A DNA stretch of 64,000 bases from Halorussus pelagicus. Its GTDB lineage: Archaea; Halobacteriota; Halobacteria; Halobacteriales; Haladaptataceae. The notes under the pieces are model-generated. The model made no database searches, was not told the origin of the DNA, and worked only from the letters and a program-made list of their open reading frames with translations. Positions 35,116-42,433 of the stretch are shown one piece after another. A program made the translations under genes and the position numbers. The DNA lies in assembly GCF_004087835.1 (NCBI RefSeq), contig NZ_CP035119.1, forward strand, positions 868,001 to 932,000, given 5' to 3'. Every line of letters begins with the position of its first letter. Positions within the stretch are counted from its first letter, which is position 1.

Positions 35116-36144
35116 TCACAGCCAGTTGATCCGTTCCCTCCGTTGTCGCATTTTGGATTTCGAATCCCTGTGATCGTATCTTTCCTCAATGATGTCTGTA
35201 CCGACGTTCATCCGATCGCTGACGACGTCTGCAGGGACATCTGACGAGAGATAATCGGTGATCGCCCCGTGACGGATCGAGTGCGGAGCAGTGCTGGACG
35301 GGCACTTACTCGCGGTCATATTGTTCATCGCCTCGCACTCGTCTGGGTCCCGATCGTGCGGGCAGTCACCGCCGTTAAACGTACACGGGCGGGTGACTCG
35401 GTACACGTTGAGGCGGATCGTGTTCTTCGTGATTCTCCCGAATTCTGTGGTCAGAAGCGGGTCTCTGCGGTGGTCGTCTTGCACGTCGTGACGGTGATGC
35501 TCGATGTGGTCATCGATGATTCTGCAAGTCCGCGTGCTGATTGCGACTGCCCGCTCCCCTTTTCGTTTGTTCTTCAACGGAGTGTCAGTGTCCGGGTTGT
35601 GCCGGAGTTCGATGTATTCGTCTCGCGGGTGGTAGTGTTGCAGGTCGATTGACCGAGCCGCTCCCATACGCATTCCAGTTTCCCAAAGCACTCTGAAGAG
35701 TACGTGTTGTAGGGACGCGTACTGGTATTTATCGAGGTACTGCAGGATTTGCTCGGCTTTCTGCCGGGGGACTGTGTCGGTGCCTTTCGCTCCGGGGTCG
35801 GCTAAGCTGGGGGAGTTGACAGTTTCATCGAGGCCGTCGATGCATCCGTTGATGCTGACGCAGAACCGCAAGAAGACACGTAGCGTGTCCAGGTTAGATT
35901 TAAGCGTGACATCGCTCACCTTCTGTTTCCGGAATATTTTGAAGCGTTGAACATCGCGGCCGGTGACGTCGTTCAGGTTGTCGATGTCTTCTTTATCGCA
36001 CCATTCGATGAATCGTTTCAGCCTGTATCCGTGACTTTGGAGCGTTGCGTCTGAGAGTTCGCGTTCTCGGTCTTGTTTGTACAGATCGACTGCGTCGCGT
36101 GGTGTGAGGGGTTCAAGCCCGTCGTCGGGAGAGTTTCGTGCCAT
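35116..36144 (-). CDS. Tyrosine integrase of the element
   Basis: A 342-residue phage-type integrase. The N-terminal SAM-like core-binding domain has DLYKQDRERELSDATLQSHG and YRLKRFIEWCDKEDIDNL. The catalytic domain has the first Arg in ETGMRMGAARSIDLQHY, the box II His and Arg in HSIRHGAITDYL, and the nucleophile Tyr in EERYDHRDSKSKM. A Cys/His-rich insert (CTFNGGDCPHDRDPDEC) before box II is common in haloarchaeal integrases. Start 36144 gives MARNSPDDGLEPL; the longer frame upstream covers the attachment repeats. It lies 200 bp from the right attachment site and would integrate the element into tRNA-Pro. Confidence 0.93.
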   Translation of the reverse strand: MARNSPDDGLEPLTPRDAVDLYKQDRERELSDATLQSHGYRLKRFIEWCDKEDIDNLNDVTGRDVQRFKIFRKQKVSDVTLKSNLDTLRVFLRFCVSINGCIDGLDETVNSPSLADPGAKGTDTVPRQKAEQILQYLDKYQYASLQHVLFRVLWETGMRMGAARSIDLQHYHPRDEYIELRHNPDTDTPLKNKRKGERAVAISTRTCRIIDDHIEHHRHDVQDDHRRDPLLTTEFGRITKNTIRLNVYRVTRPCTFNGGDCPHDRDPDECEAMNNMTASKCPSSTAPHSIRHGAITDYLSSDVPADVVSDRMNVGTDIIEERYDHRDSKSKMRQRRERINWL

Positions 36145-36275
36145 TGTTCTGGGGCACGGGCGGGTTGGCGGGCCAAGCGCGTACGCTGCCGTCGGCCTTA
36201 GACGGTGGAAGCGGAGCGCAGGGGGCGAAGCCTGCGGAGCCCCCGAGCACCGAACCGCGAAACCGACCGGAGCGT

Positions 36276-36375
36276 TGGCCGTAACCGCGTTCTCGTGAGC
36301 GAAGCGAACGAGAGTCTGCGAGACGAACGCAGTGAGTCTCGCTCGATTCGAATTCGCGCCGGCCCACTTTTCCCC
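36276..36375 (+). repeat. Split tRNA-Pro 3' half, copy A (contains right attachment core)
   Basis: TGGCCGTAACCGCG (36276-36289) matches the anticodon-arm and T-stem start of tRNA-Pro; a 56-bp insert follows, then ATTCGAATTCGCGCC-GGCCCA-CTTTTCCCC (36346-36375). The tRNA half is thus cut inside the T-stem at the position corresponding to 8789/8790. The part 36344-36370 equals the left attachment core. The insert contains the 21-bp word at 36292-36312 that recurs at 36423 and, inverted, at 52008. Confidence 0.75.
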
Positions 36376-36403
36376 ACTTTCGTTTTTCGCAGCTACGGCT
36401 CTC

Positions 36404-36505
36404 GGGTGGCCGTAACCGCGTTCTCGTGAGCGAAGCGAACGAGAGCAAGCGAGACGAGCACAGCGAGTCTCGCGTGATTCGAATTCGCGCCGGCCCACTT
36501 TTCCC
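36404..36505 (+). repeat. Split tRNA-Pro 3' half, copy B
   Basis: Second copy 131 bp after copy A: TCGGGTGGCCGTAACCGCG (36402-36420 region) covers the anticodon loop to the T-stem; a 56-bp insert nearly the same as in copy A; then ATTCGAATTCGCGCC-GGCCCACTTTTCCC (36477-36505). It is outside the integrase-proximal core and may be an older attachment site or a duplication. Confidence 0.75.
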
Positions 36506-36576
36506 GCATTCCTCTCGGCGAGCGACGGCTACCGGTCGCAACGCTCTTCAGACGGCGACCCGTTCTCGAACTACCT

Positions 36577-37215
36577 ATGGACGTACTCGTAGCCGGTTCG
36601 CACGGACAGGTCGGCCAGCACGTCACCCGGATGCTGGCCGAGAGCGACCACGAGGTTCGCGGGATGGTCCGCGACGAGTCACAACTGTCCGACATCGAGG
36701 CGCTCGGTGCCGAGGCGGTTCTCGCGGACGTGACCGAAGATGTCACCGACGCGGTCCGAGGCTGTGACGCCGTCGTGTTCGCCGCAGGGTCCGGCGGCGA
36801 GGACGTGTGGGGCGTTGACCGAGACGGTGCGATAAACCTCATCGAGACCGCCGAGGAGCAGACCGCCGACCGATTCGTCATGCTCAGTTCCATCAACGCC
36901 GACTCGCCCGAGGAGAGTCCCGAGGAGCTACGCGAGTACCTGAACGCGAAGGCCGAGGCCGACGAACGACTCCGCGAGAGCAGTTTGACCTACACCGTTG
37001 TCCGTCCGGGCGCGCTGACCAACGAGGCGGGAACCGGTCGGATTCGAACCGGCGCGGACCTCGACAGGAAAGAAAGCGAGATTCCGCGCGAGGACGTGGC
37101 GCGAACGCTCGTCGCCGCGCTTCCGATGGAGAGTACCTACGGGCGAACCTTCGAGGTGCTAGCCGGTGACGAACCGATAGAATCGTCGCTGGAGAGTCCG
37201 GTGAGCGAGGAGTGA
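36577..37215 (+). CDS. NAD(P)H-binding atypical SDR protein
   Basis: A 212-residue NmrA/YwnB-type Rossmann protein. It starts MDVLVAGSHGQVGQHVTRML (GxxGxxG dinucleotide site), then VLADVTEDVTDAVRGCDAVV, FAAGSGGEDVWGVDRDGAIN, VMLSSINADSPEESPEEL and TYTVVRPGALTNEAGTG. The YxxxK dyad of classical SDRs is not obvious (YLNAKAEAD is present). It is the first gene to the right of the element and converges with lanM (23 bp apart). Substrate unknown. Confidence 0.88.
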   Translation: MDVLVAGSHGQVGQHVTRMLAESDHEVRGMVRDESQLSDIEALGAEAVLADVTEDVTDAVRGCDAVVFAAGSGGEDVWGVDRDGAINLIETAEEQTADRFVMLSSINADSPEESPEELREYLNAKAEADERLRESSLTYTVVRPGALTNEAGTGRIRTGADLDRKESEIPREDVARTLVAALPMESTYGRTFEVLAGDEPIESSLESPVSEE

Positions 37216-37237
37216 ATTCTGCCGGTCTTTCGGACGA

Positions 37238-40200
37238 CTACTCCCAGAGTGTTACGCACGGCAACTGCGGGTCGTCAAGTCGGAGCAGGGTGTAGCCGAC
37301 ACCGGTCTCGCCCGTGAACAGCGACGGATTGAGCCAGTTGTCGGTCCGTTTTGGAACCGTGAGCCGTCCGTTCTCGCGGGCGCGTCGAACCGTCGCGGCC
37401 GCCAGTCGTCGCGCGTCCTCGGAGTAACGCGAGTCGTCCAGCGTCCGCCCGGCCTCGAAGAGGAAATCGACCTGCGAGAAGTTCCCGCAACAGAGGTGGT
37501 CGAAGTCTTCAAGCGCGCGGGTGTCCGTCCCGGCGAGCGCCCGCTCGGCGTCCTCCAGAAACGCCTCATCGCCAGTCGCGTCGTACATCCCGAGCCGCGA
37601 GAGTCCGACTCCCGACCGACCGCCGCACCACCCCGTCACGAACTCCGCGTCGATGTCCGGGCGATAATCCCGCCAGTTCCGTTTTTCGGGCGCGTACGCG
37701 GCGTCCTCGTAGGCGAGCGCGTCGGTCGCGGCGTCTCGAAACCGCTCGTCGCCGGTCGCTCCGAAGAGCCTCGTTAGCGCGTACGCGATGCCCGCAGTGC
37801 CGTGGGCCATCCCCGTCAGCACGCGGTCGCCAGCGACCGGCTGCCAGACGCGCGCGCCGTCCACTTCGACGCGCTCGGCGAGCAGTCGCTCCCCGGCGGC
37901 AGTCGCGCGTTCGAGAAGGTCGTCGTCGCCGGTCCGGTCGTAGAGCGCGAGCAGGGCCAACAGCGCCCCGGCGGTTCCGCTCTGGACCTCGGTCGGGGCG
38001 TCGCCCGCGAACCGTTCGGCGGTCAACAGCGACGCGCTCCGGCGGGCCGCCTCGGTGAACCGGTCGGCGTCGAGCAGGTCGCCGAGGACGGCGAACCCGT
38101 AGACGTACGACCCCATTCCGGTTCCGGCACCGACATCGAGACCCGCGAGCGCGTCGGTGTCGGCGTTGAGGTCTCGCGCCACCGGCGACGCCACCTCCAC
38201 CGCGAACTCGCGGCACTGCGCGTCGCCGGTCACCTCCGCGAGCGCCCCGCAGAACGTCGCAATGCCGAGCCGACCACCGTAGAAGTCGTCGCCGACCGCG
38301 GCGAGTTCGACGCCACCAGCGCCGCGCTCGCAGCGGTGCCACGTCGGGGTTCCATCGGGCGCTCGCGTGGCCGCACCGCGAACCCGCTCGAAAATCGCTC
38401 GCGCCTCTCGGCGCGCGTCGGCGTCCGCGAGGGGGTCGGTCTCCTCGGGCGAGGCGTCGGCGACTGCTCCCGAAGCATCGCCGGATGGAGAGACCGGCGA
38501 CCCGTACGCCGTCCTGATAAGGTCGAGCTGTTCGCCGAGGTCTGACTCTGAGAAGCCATCGATTCGACGCCGAACCTGTTCGAGCGGGCTAGCGTCGAAC
38601 AGGTCGGCCACCGGCGACCCGTCGTGTCGGAGCGTCGTGTCGTCGGCCCGCACGGAAAACCGGGGCGTGTCCGCTCGCCAGAGCGCGGTGCGCTCGGCCT
38701 CGTACACCGGCCAGAGCCGTCGGTCGGTGTCGCCAGCGGCGAACGGTTCGGCGAGTCGTTCCACCTTGCATCCCAACGTTCGGCCGTCTCGGAGGCATTC
38801 GGGCGTCGTCAACGGCTGTAACACCGACTGGTAGGTCTGGGACGGTCGATAGACGTACCGGAGTTCCGCGTCGGCGAACGCCGCGACCGGACCGTCGTCG
38901 GCGAGGAGCGCGCCCTCGTTGTCGAGCAGAAACCGGTAGGTCTCGGCGAACCCGTCGGCAAGCGTTTCGCCGTACTCGTGAGGCTCGACCCGCGAACCGT
39001 CGAATATCGGGAGACTGTCGCCCGAAACGGTCACGCTTTCCTCGTACCGGAGTTCCATCACGTCGGTGTTGACGCGCTCGAACGTGGGAACCTGAACGCC
39101 GGTCTGTTCGCCCGCCGGAGCGTCGAACCCCGCGACGTTCTGTACGTCGTCGCTCGGGTCGTCTTCGGGCACCATCCCCGTCCGCAGGACCGTGTTCTGG
39201 CGGCGCTCAGGCAACTCGCTGGCCGGTGGTATCGCCGACCGCGGAGCGCGCGGATGCATGAGCGTTTCGAGGTCAACGACGACCGGATGCTCGCCCGCGG
39301 CGACGACGTTCTCGATGTGTCCGTCAACGAAGTTCAGCGCGTAGAGCAGACAGAGTACCGACCCGGCGCGGCGGTAGTATCGGCCGATGGCGGCCGCGGA
39401 CGAACACGGCTCGGAGTCGGCCCACGCCATCCACCCGTACCCTTCGCGCGTGAGACAGTCCAACGCGGCGAGGTCTTCGAGGTCGGACTCGGCGTTCACC
39501 CACGACACGAGGTCGGCGAACCGCGCCTCGGGTCGAACGTCGCGGGGCTTGTAGGCGAGTTCGACCCCCGACTCGAACGTCAGGTGGAAGACGACGCGCC
39601 CGCCTTGATGGTGGTCGCCGCGGTAATCGAGGTCCGTGACAGTCCCGAGCGACGACCCTGCGCCGAACGTCTCGGTCAGCGCCTCCCAGTCGTCGCGCAG
39701 GCGCTCGCAAAACGTCTCGACCGCGTCGCGCCACTGGTCGGTCAGCGTGACGACCAGTCGCGCGAGCGTCGAATACTCCTCGAAGAGCGCCCGGAGTTCG
39801 CCCTCGTGCATCTCGGCGACGAACTGGTCGTAGTACCGCCGCGGCGAGTCGGGCATCTCGGGATCGTCCGCGAACGCGAGTTCGCGGTCCTGAGACGCGA
39901 GGAAGGTCTTGAACTCGATGAACAGCGCGTGGGCCGCGACCTTCCCAAGACGGTCGAGTAACCAGCGTTCGAGGCTCGACCGCGCTCGGTCCGAGAGGCA
40001 ATCGGCCGACGCCGCCCACTCGACTCGCTCGGACGCGAACGCCACGACCCGAGCCAGCAACTCCACGAACGGTACGTCGTCCGCGGCGTCGGCCAGCGGC
40101 GGCGGGTCGCTCGGTTCGCGCGACTCCACGTAGTCGAGCAGTTCGCCGAGCGTCCCGACCCACTCGGGACGCGACTGCTCGTCGGGAATCGCGCGACTGT

Positions 40201-40417
40201 GAAGTCTCTGGCGGCACGTTTCGAGCGATTCGCCTTCGATGTCGAGGCGACGCTCGAAGGCCTCGGGGTCGTCGGCAACGTGTTCGCGCCACTGTGCAAT
40301 CCACTCGTCGCCGTCCGGGTCGGTCGTTTTCGAGTCGTCGGTCGGCGTCCGAAGTCGTTCGCCGACGCCTCGCGCACGGGCGGCGATGCGTCGTCGGTCC
40401 GAATTGTTCGGGGACAT
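37238..40417 (-). CDS. lanM: Class II lanthipeptide synthetase LanM
   Basis: A 1059-residue bifunctional enzyme. Residues about 200-650 are the kinase-like dehydratase: GVELAYKPRDVRPEARF (ATP-site Lys), NFVDGHIENVVAAGEHPVVV and DLETLMHPRAP (catalytic and metal acids). Residues about 710-1059 are the LanC-like cyclase: GxG repeats, TGMAHGTAGIAYALTRLFG, FVTGWCGGRSGVGL and HLCCGNFSQVDFLFEAG. Zinc ligands are Cys931, Cys976 and Cys977; the usual CHG is CCG, as in the all-Cys subgroup. It would phosphorylate and eliminate Ser/Thr in the precursor core and close thioether rings on Cys. Both precursor genes lie upstream on the same strand (97 bp gap). No peptidase-transporter is fused or adjacent. 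Confidence 0.95.
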   Translation of the reverse strand: MSPNNSDRRRIAARARGVGERLRTPTDDSKTTDPDGDEWIAQWREHVADDPEAFERRLDIEGESLETCRQRLHSRAIPDEQSRPEWVGTLGELLDYVESREPSDPPPLADAADDVPFVELLARVVAFASERVEWAASADCLSDRARSSLERWLLDRLGKVAAHALFIEFKTFLASQDRELAFADDPEMPDSPRRYYDQFVAEMHEGELRALFEEYSTLARLVVTLTDQWRDAVETFCERLRDDWEALTETFGAGSSLGTVTDLDYRGDHHQGGRVVFHLTFESGVELAYKPRDVRPEARFADLVSWVNAESDLEDLAALDCLTREGYGWMAWADSEPCSSAAAIGRYYRRAGSVLCLLYALNFVDGHIENVVAAGEHPVVVDLETLMHPRAPRSAIPPASELPERRQNTVLRTGMVPEDDPSDDVQNVAGFDAPAGEQTGVQVPTFERVNTDVMELRYEESVTVSGDSLPIFDGSRVEPHEYGETLADGFAETYRFLLDNEGALLADDGPVAAFADAELRYVYRPSQTYQSVLQPLTTPECLRDGRTLGCKVERLAEPFAAGDTDRRLWPVYEAERTALWRADTPRFSVRADDTTLRHDGSPVADLFDASPLEQVRRRIDGFSESDLGEQLDLIRTAYGSPVSPSGDASGAVADASPEETDPLADADARREARAIFERVRGAATRAPDGTPTWHRCERGAGGVELAAVGDDFYGGRLGIATFCGALAEVTGDAQCREFAVEVASPVARDLNADTDALAGLDVGAGTGMGSYVYGFAVLGDLLDADRFTEAARRSASLLTAERFAGDAPTEVQSGTAGALLALLALYDRTGDDDLLERATAAGERLLAERVEVDGARVWQPVAGDRVLTGMAHGTAGIAYALTRLFGATGDERFRDAATDALAYEDAAYAPEKRNWRDYRPDIDAEFVTGWCGGRSGVGLSRLGMYDATGDEAFLEDAERALAGTDTRALEDFDHLCCGNFSQVDFLFEAGRTLDDSRYSEDARRLAAATVRRARENGRLTVPKRTDNWLNPSLFTGETGVGYTLLRLDDPQLPCVTLWE

Positions 40418-40514
40418 GTGGTCGAATGCCTACAGAATAAACGTCGATTGGTGTTCGTCTGCACGTTCCGACTCGGGTGCGGTTCTCGGTGCCTACGGAA
40501 GGAAACAGGCCGTA

Positions 40515-40634
40515 TCAGTAGCTGCCACAGCCCATAGTGAGCGTCGGTGGGATGTACTCGGCCGTCTGCTCGTCGGGGTCGTCGCGGGAATACTGGTTCT
40601 CGAACTGTGCCTTGACGTTGTTGTTTGCGGACAT
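40515..40634 (-). CDS. Lanthipeptide precursor 1 (39 residues)
   Basis: ATG 40634 to TGA 40515-40517. The leader runs MSANNNVKAQFENQYSRDDP (residues 1-20) then DEQTAEY; the core begins about residue 28: IPPTLTMGCGSY. It has one Cys (36) and Thr31, Thr33 and Ser38 as dehydration sites; a Thr33-Cys36 or Thr31-Cys36 ring is possible. The leader shares VKAQFE-x-x-Y-x-R-x-x-P with precursor 2 nearly residue for residue, which shows selection on the leader and supports both as substrates of the same LanM. No GG or GA cleavage motif is present; a processing protease must act elsewhere (a cut before IPP is an inference). Confidence 0.85.
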   Translation of the reverse strand: MSANNNVKAQFENQYSRDDPDEQTAEYIPPTLTMGCGSY

Positions 40635-40660
40635 TGCACATGCAACTGCCCCACATACTT

Positions 40661-40670
40661 ACATAAATTT
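40661..40670 (-). promoter_or_regulatory. TATA-like element of precursor 1
   Basis: AAATTTATGT on the minus strand lies 27-36 nt before the ATG at 40634, in an otherwise AT-rich stretch (40640-40710). The leader sequence just before the ATG (GGGCA...CATGTGCA) resembles that of precursor 2. Confidence 0.5.
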
Positions 40671-40843
40671 TTTCATTTACATCTACACATTTTCTCAAAA
40701 GTAATTTATTACGGACGGTGGACTGACGGTTTCACTTCGCGTCCCGAGGATTCGCGGATGAGATTTACGGACGAACGGTCAGGAGAAAGTCTTCGCGGCC
40801 GAAGTAGTCGGCGTCGGGCGCGATGCCGCGCCGGGAACCGCGG

Positions 40844-40963
40844 TCAGTGGCCGCAGTTGTACAGCGTCGGCGGTGGAATCTCGTCGCCCTTCTTCACTGT
40901 GGGTTCCTCGCGGGCGTACTCTTTTTCGAACTGGGCTTTCACGTTATCGGTGTTTGTGGGCAT
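40844..40963 (-). CDS. Lanthipeptide precursor 2 (39 residues)
   Basis: ATG 40963 to TGA 40844-40846. Leader MPTNTDNVKAQFEKEYAREE then PTVKKGDE; core about IPPPTLYNCGH. One Cys (37) and one core Thr (33) allow a single Thr33-Cys37 methyllanthionine ring of the form T-L-Y-N-C, with a free G-H tail. Charge distribution and spacing equal precursor 1, but the core differs at most positions, as expected for two natural products from one enzyme. The start has a strong TATA box. Confidence 0.85.
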   Translation of the reverse strand: MPTNTDNVKAQFEKEYAREEPTVKKGDEIPPPTLYNCGH

Positions 40964-40986
40964 TACACATGGTTGTAGTGCCCACC

Positions 40987-41003
40987 AATATATAAAATTT
41001 ATC
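40987..41003 (-). promoter_or_regulatory. TATA box of precursor 2
   Basis: AAATTTTATATATTGG on the minus strand lies about 26-38 nt before the ATG at 40963, which predicts a short-leader transcript. It is the strongest TATA element of the locus. Confidence 0.6.
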
Positions 41004-41224
41004 CTCGTAGTGGCTGTACGATTGTACTTGCGTCCGGTCCAGACGGGAAGCGTAACGAAGCAGGTGTATGCAACGACGAGCGACCGTGACGAGTCGTCGA
41101 AGCTAGCTTCAGACGTGACCAAAGCGGTGGCCAAAATCACGTCTCCGAACCGACGACTACGCTCGACGCCGGTTTCGCCCCACGGGTCACGACCCTTTTA
41201 CCCGCCGCGCTCCGAGTGAGACCG

Positions 41225-41944
41225 ATGACAGAGCAGTTCGACGCGCCCGTCGAATCGACCGAGGACGCCGCCGAACGCCGCGACGAGGTGGTCGCGCGGG
41301 TCCGCGACCACGCCGGGACGATTGCCCGCGAACTCGCCCTGCTACAGGGCGGCGACTACGGCAAGCACACCTTCGAGACCGACGACGGCGAGTGGACGGT
41401 TAAATACGAGGCGGGCGAGTTGCAGTTCCTCCTGTTCGAGGGCCGGAGAGCCGAGACCTACGTCGTCTCGACCCACCAACCGCCGGACCCCGAGGACCTC
41501 GCCGACGCGATGACTGACTACGAGAACTTCGTCGCGTCGTTCAACCGCTACGTCCGGTCGCTCGACGGCGTGTTAGACGAGGTTCCAGCCGACTTCCCCG
41601 ACGTGGCGTCCACCGAGTCGGTCGTCGCCGAGCGCCAGCGAATCCTCGGACAGGTCCGCGGCGTCGCCGACCAGATGGCCCACCAACTCGCCCGCTACGA
41701 GGGCGGCGAGTACGGCACTTGGGGGACCCGCGTCGCGGGCAATCGCTGGGAACTCAAGTGGGACGAGAACGGCGCGTCGTACCTCCGCGTCGGCGGCGAG
41801 GGCGGCATCTATCTCCTCTCGCAGTACCAACCGCCGTCATCCCACGACGTGCGCAGTCTCGCCGAGGACGTGCCCGCGTTCGTCGAGGCGTTCAACGAGT
41901 ATGTCGCGGACCTCGACGCGAGTCTCGACGGCGTCTCGCTCTGA
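41225..41944 (+). CDS. Duplicated-domain haloarchaeal protein
   Basis: A 239-residue acidic protein made of two copies of about 110 residues. Copy 1: REVVARVRDHAGTIARELALLQGGDYGKHTF-type start, WTVKYEAGELQFLLFEGRRA, TYVVSTHQPPDPEDLADAM. Copy 2: RILGQVRGVADQMAHQLARYEGGEYGTWGT, WELKWDENGASYLRVGGEGG, YLLSQYQPPSSHDVRSLAED. Each seems to be a helix, a three-strand sheet and a helix. I do not know a function. It is divergent from the lanthipeptide precursors (262 bp between), so a link to that locus is possible but unproven. Start ATG 41225 (MTEQFDAPV) preferred over 41216. Confidence 0.85.
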   Translation: MTEQFDAPVESTEDAAERRDEVVARVRDHAGTIARELALLQGGDYGKHTFETDDGEWTVKYEAGELQFLLFEGRRAETYVVSTHQPPDPEDLADAMTDYENFVASFNRYVRSLDGVLDEVPADFPDVASTESVVAERQRILGQVRGVADQMAHQLARYEGGEYGTWGTRVAGNRWELKWDENGASYLRVGGEGGIYLLSQYQPPSSHDVRSLAEDVPAFVEAFNEYVADLDASLDGVSL

Positions 41945-41971
41945 AAAATTGAGAGGGGCGTTTCGCGCGAT

Positions 41972-42349
41972 TCAGATTGCGGCCGAACCGCCCGACGAAC
42001 CGCCAGGACCGCGGTACGTCGCGTCGCCGAACGCGAGCATCGGTAGGAAGATGATGGGAATTAGCCAGAGACCGAGTCCCCAAGCGAGACCCTTGTCGAA
42101 CGCCTTGGCCAAGTCGATGTACATCTTCGCTGCGACGATGAAGTTGATAATCGGGATTACGAACAGCAGGAGGTACCAGCCCGGATTATTGCCGATTTTC
42201 AACATCAGGTAGACGTTGTATATCGGGACGATACCTTTCCATCCAGCTATGTTGGCCTTCTGGAATATTTTCCACAAGCTTGCGAGCGTTACGACGACGC
42301 TCGCAAGCCAGAACACCATCACTGCCGTACCGATGACGTTTTCTGCCAT
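41972..42349 (-). CDS. DUF5684-like four-helix membrane protein
   Basis: A 125-residue membrane protein with hydrophobic segments AVMVFWLASVVVTLASLWKI, then WKGIVPIYNVYLMLKIGNNP (a loop with conserved Gly-Trp-Lys and Tyr-Asn), WYLLLFVIPIINFIVAAKMY and GLGLWLIPIIFLPMLAFGD. This order is that of the DUF5684 family. The C terminus is glycine/serine rich. Start 42349 (MAENVIGT) is preferred; 42382 is possible. No function is known. Confidence 0.8.
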   Translation of the reverse strand: MAENVIGTAVMVFWLASVVVTLASLWKIFQKANIAGWKGIVPIYNVYLMLKIGNNPGWYLLLFVIPIINFIVAAKMYIDLAKAFDKGLAWGLGLWLIPIIFLPMLAFGDATYRGPGGSSGGSAAI

Positions 42350-42433
42350 GTATACTGTGTCAGTTGAACTGGCGTCCGGCATTTGATAAATCCTTTGGAG
42401 AATTGAGAGAACCCGGCCAAACGTGTTTCCGGC

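Larger units (their letters stand above)
8788..36370. mobile_element. Integrated element in tRNA-Pro, about 27.6 kb
   Basis: The element lies between two identical 27-bp sequences, 8788-8814 (tRNA 3' end plus CTTT) and 36344-36370. A tyrosine integrase gene is directly inside the right end. Cargo from left to right: decayed small genes, an unknown three-gene cassette, an RHH-like protein, a TBP paralog, a type I RM operon, an HNH endonuclease, a serine recombinase, several microproteins, a Prim-Pol/helicase operon, a winged-helix regulator and a degenerate recombinase-like protein. The centre is richer in A+T than the flanks. No capsid or portal gene is recognised, so an integrative plasmid or a defective/unusual virus is more likely than a tailed provirus. 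Confidence 0.85.

Noticed and set aside
36113-36541. Minus-strand frames over the att repeats (text with WAGANSN and RSRERGYG)
   Set aside because: They arise from tRNA fragments and the 21-bp word read backwards and are not proteins; they also wrongly extend the integrase start.
37802-39961. Plus-strand open frames opposite lanM
   Set aside because: LanM motifs are complete on the minus strand; the opposite frames are Arg-rich shadows typical of GC-rich DNA.
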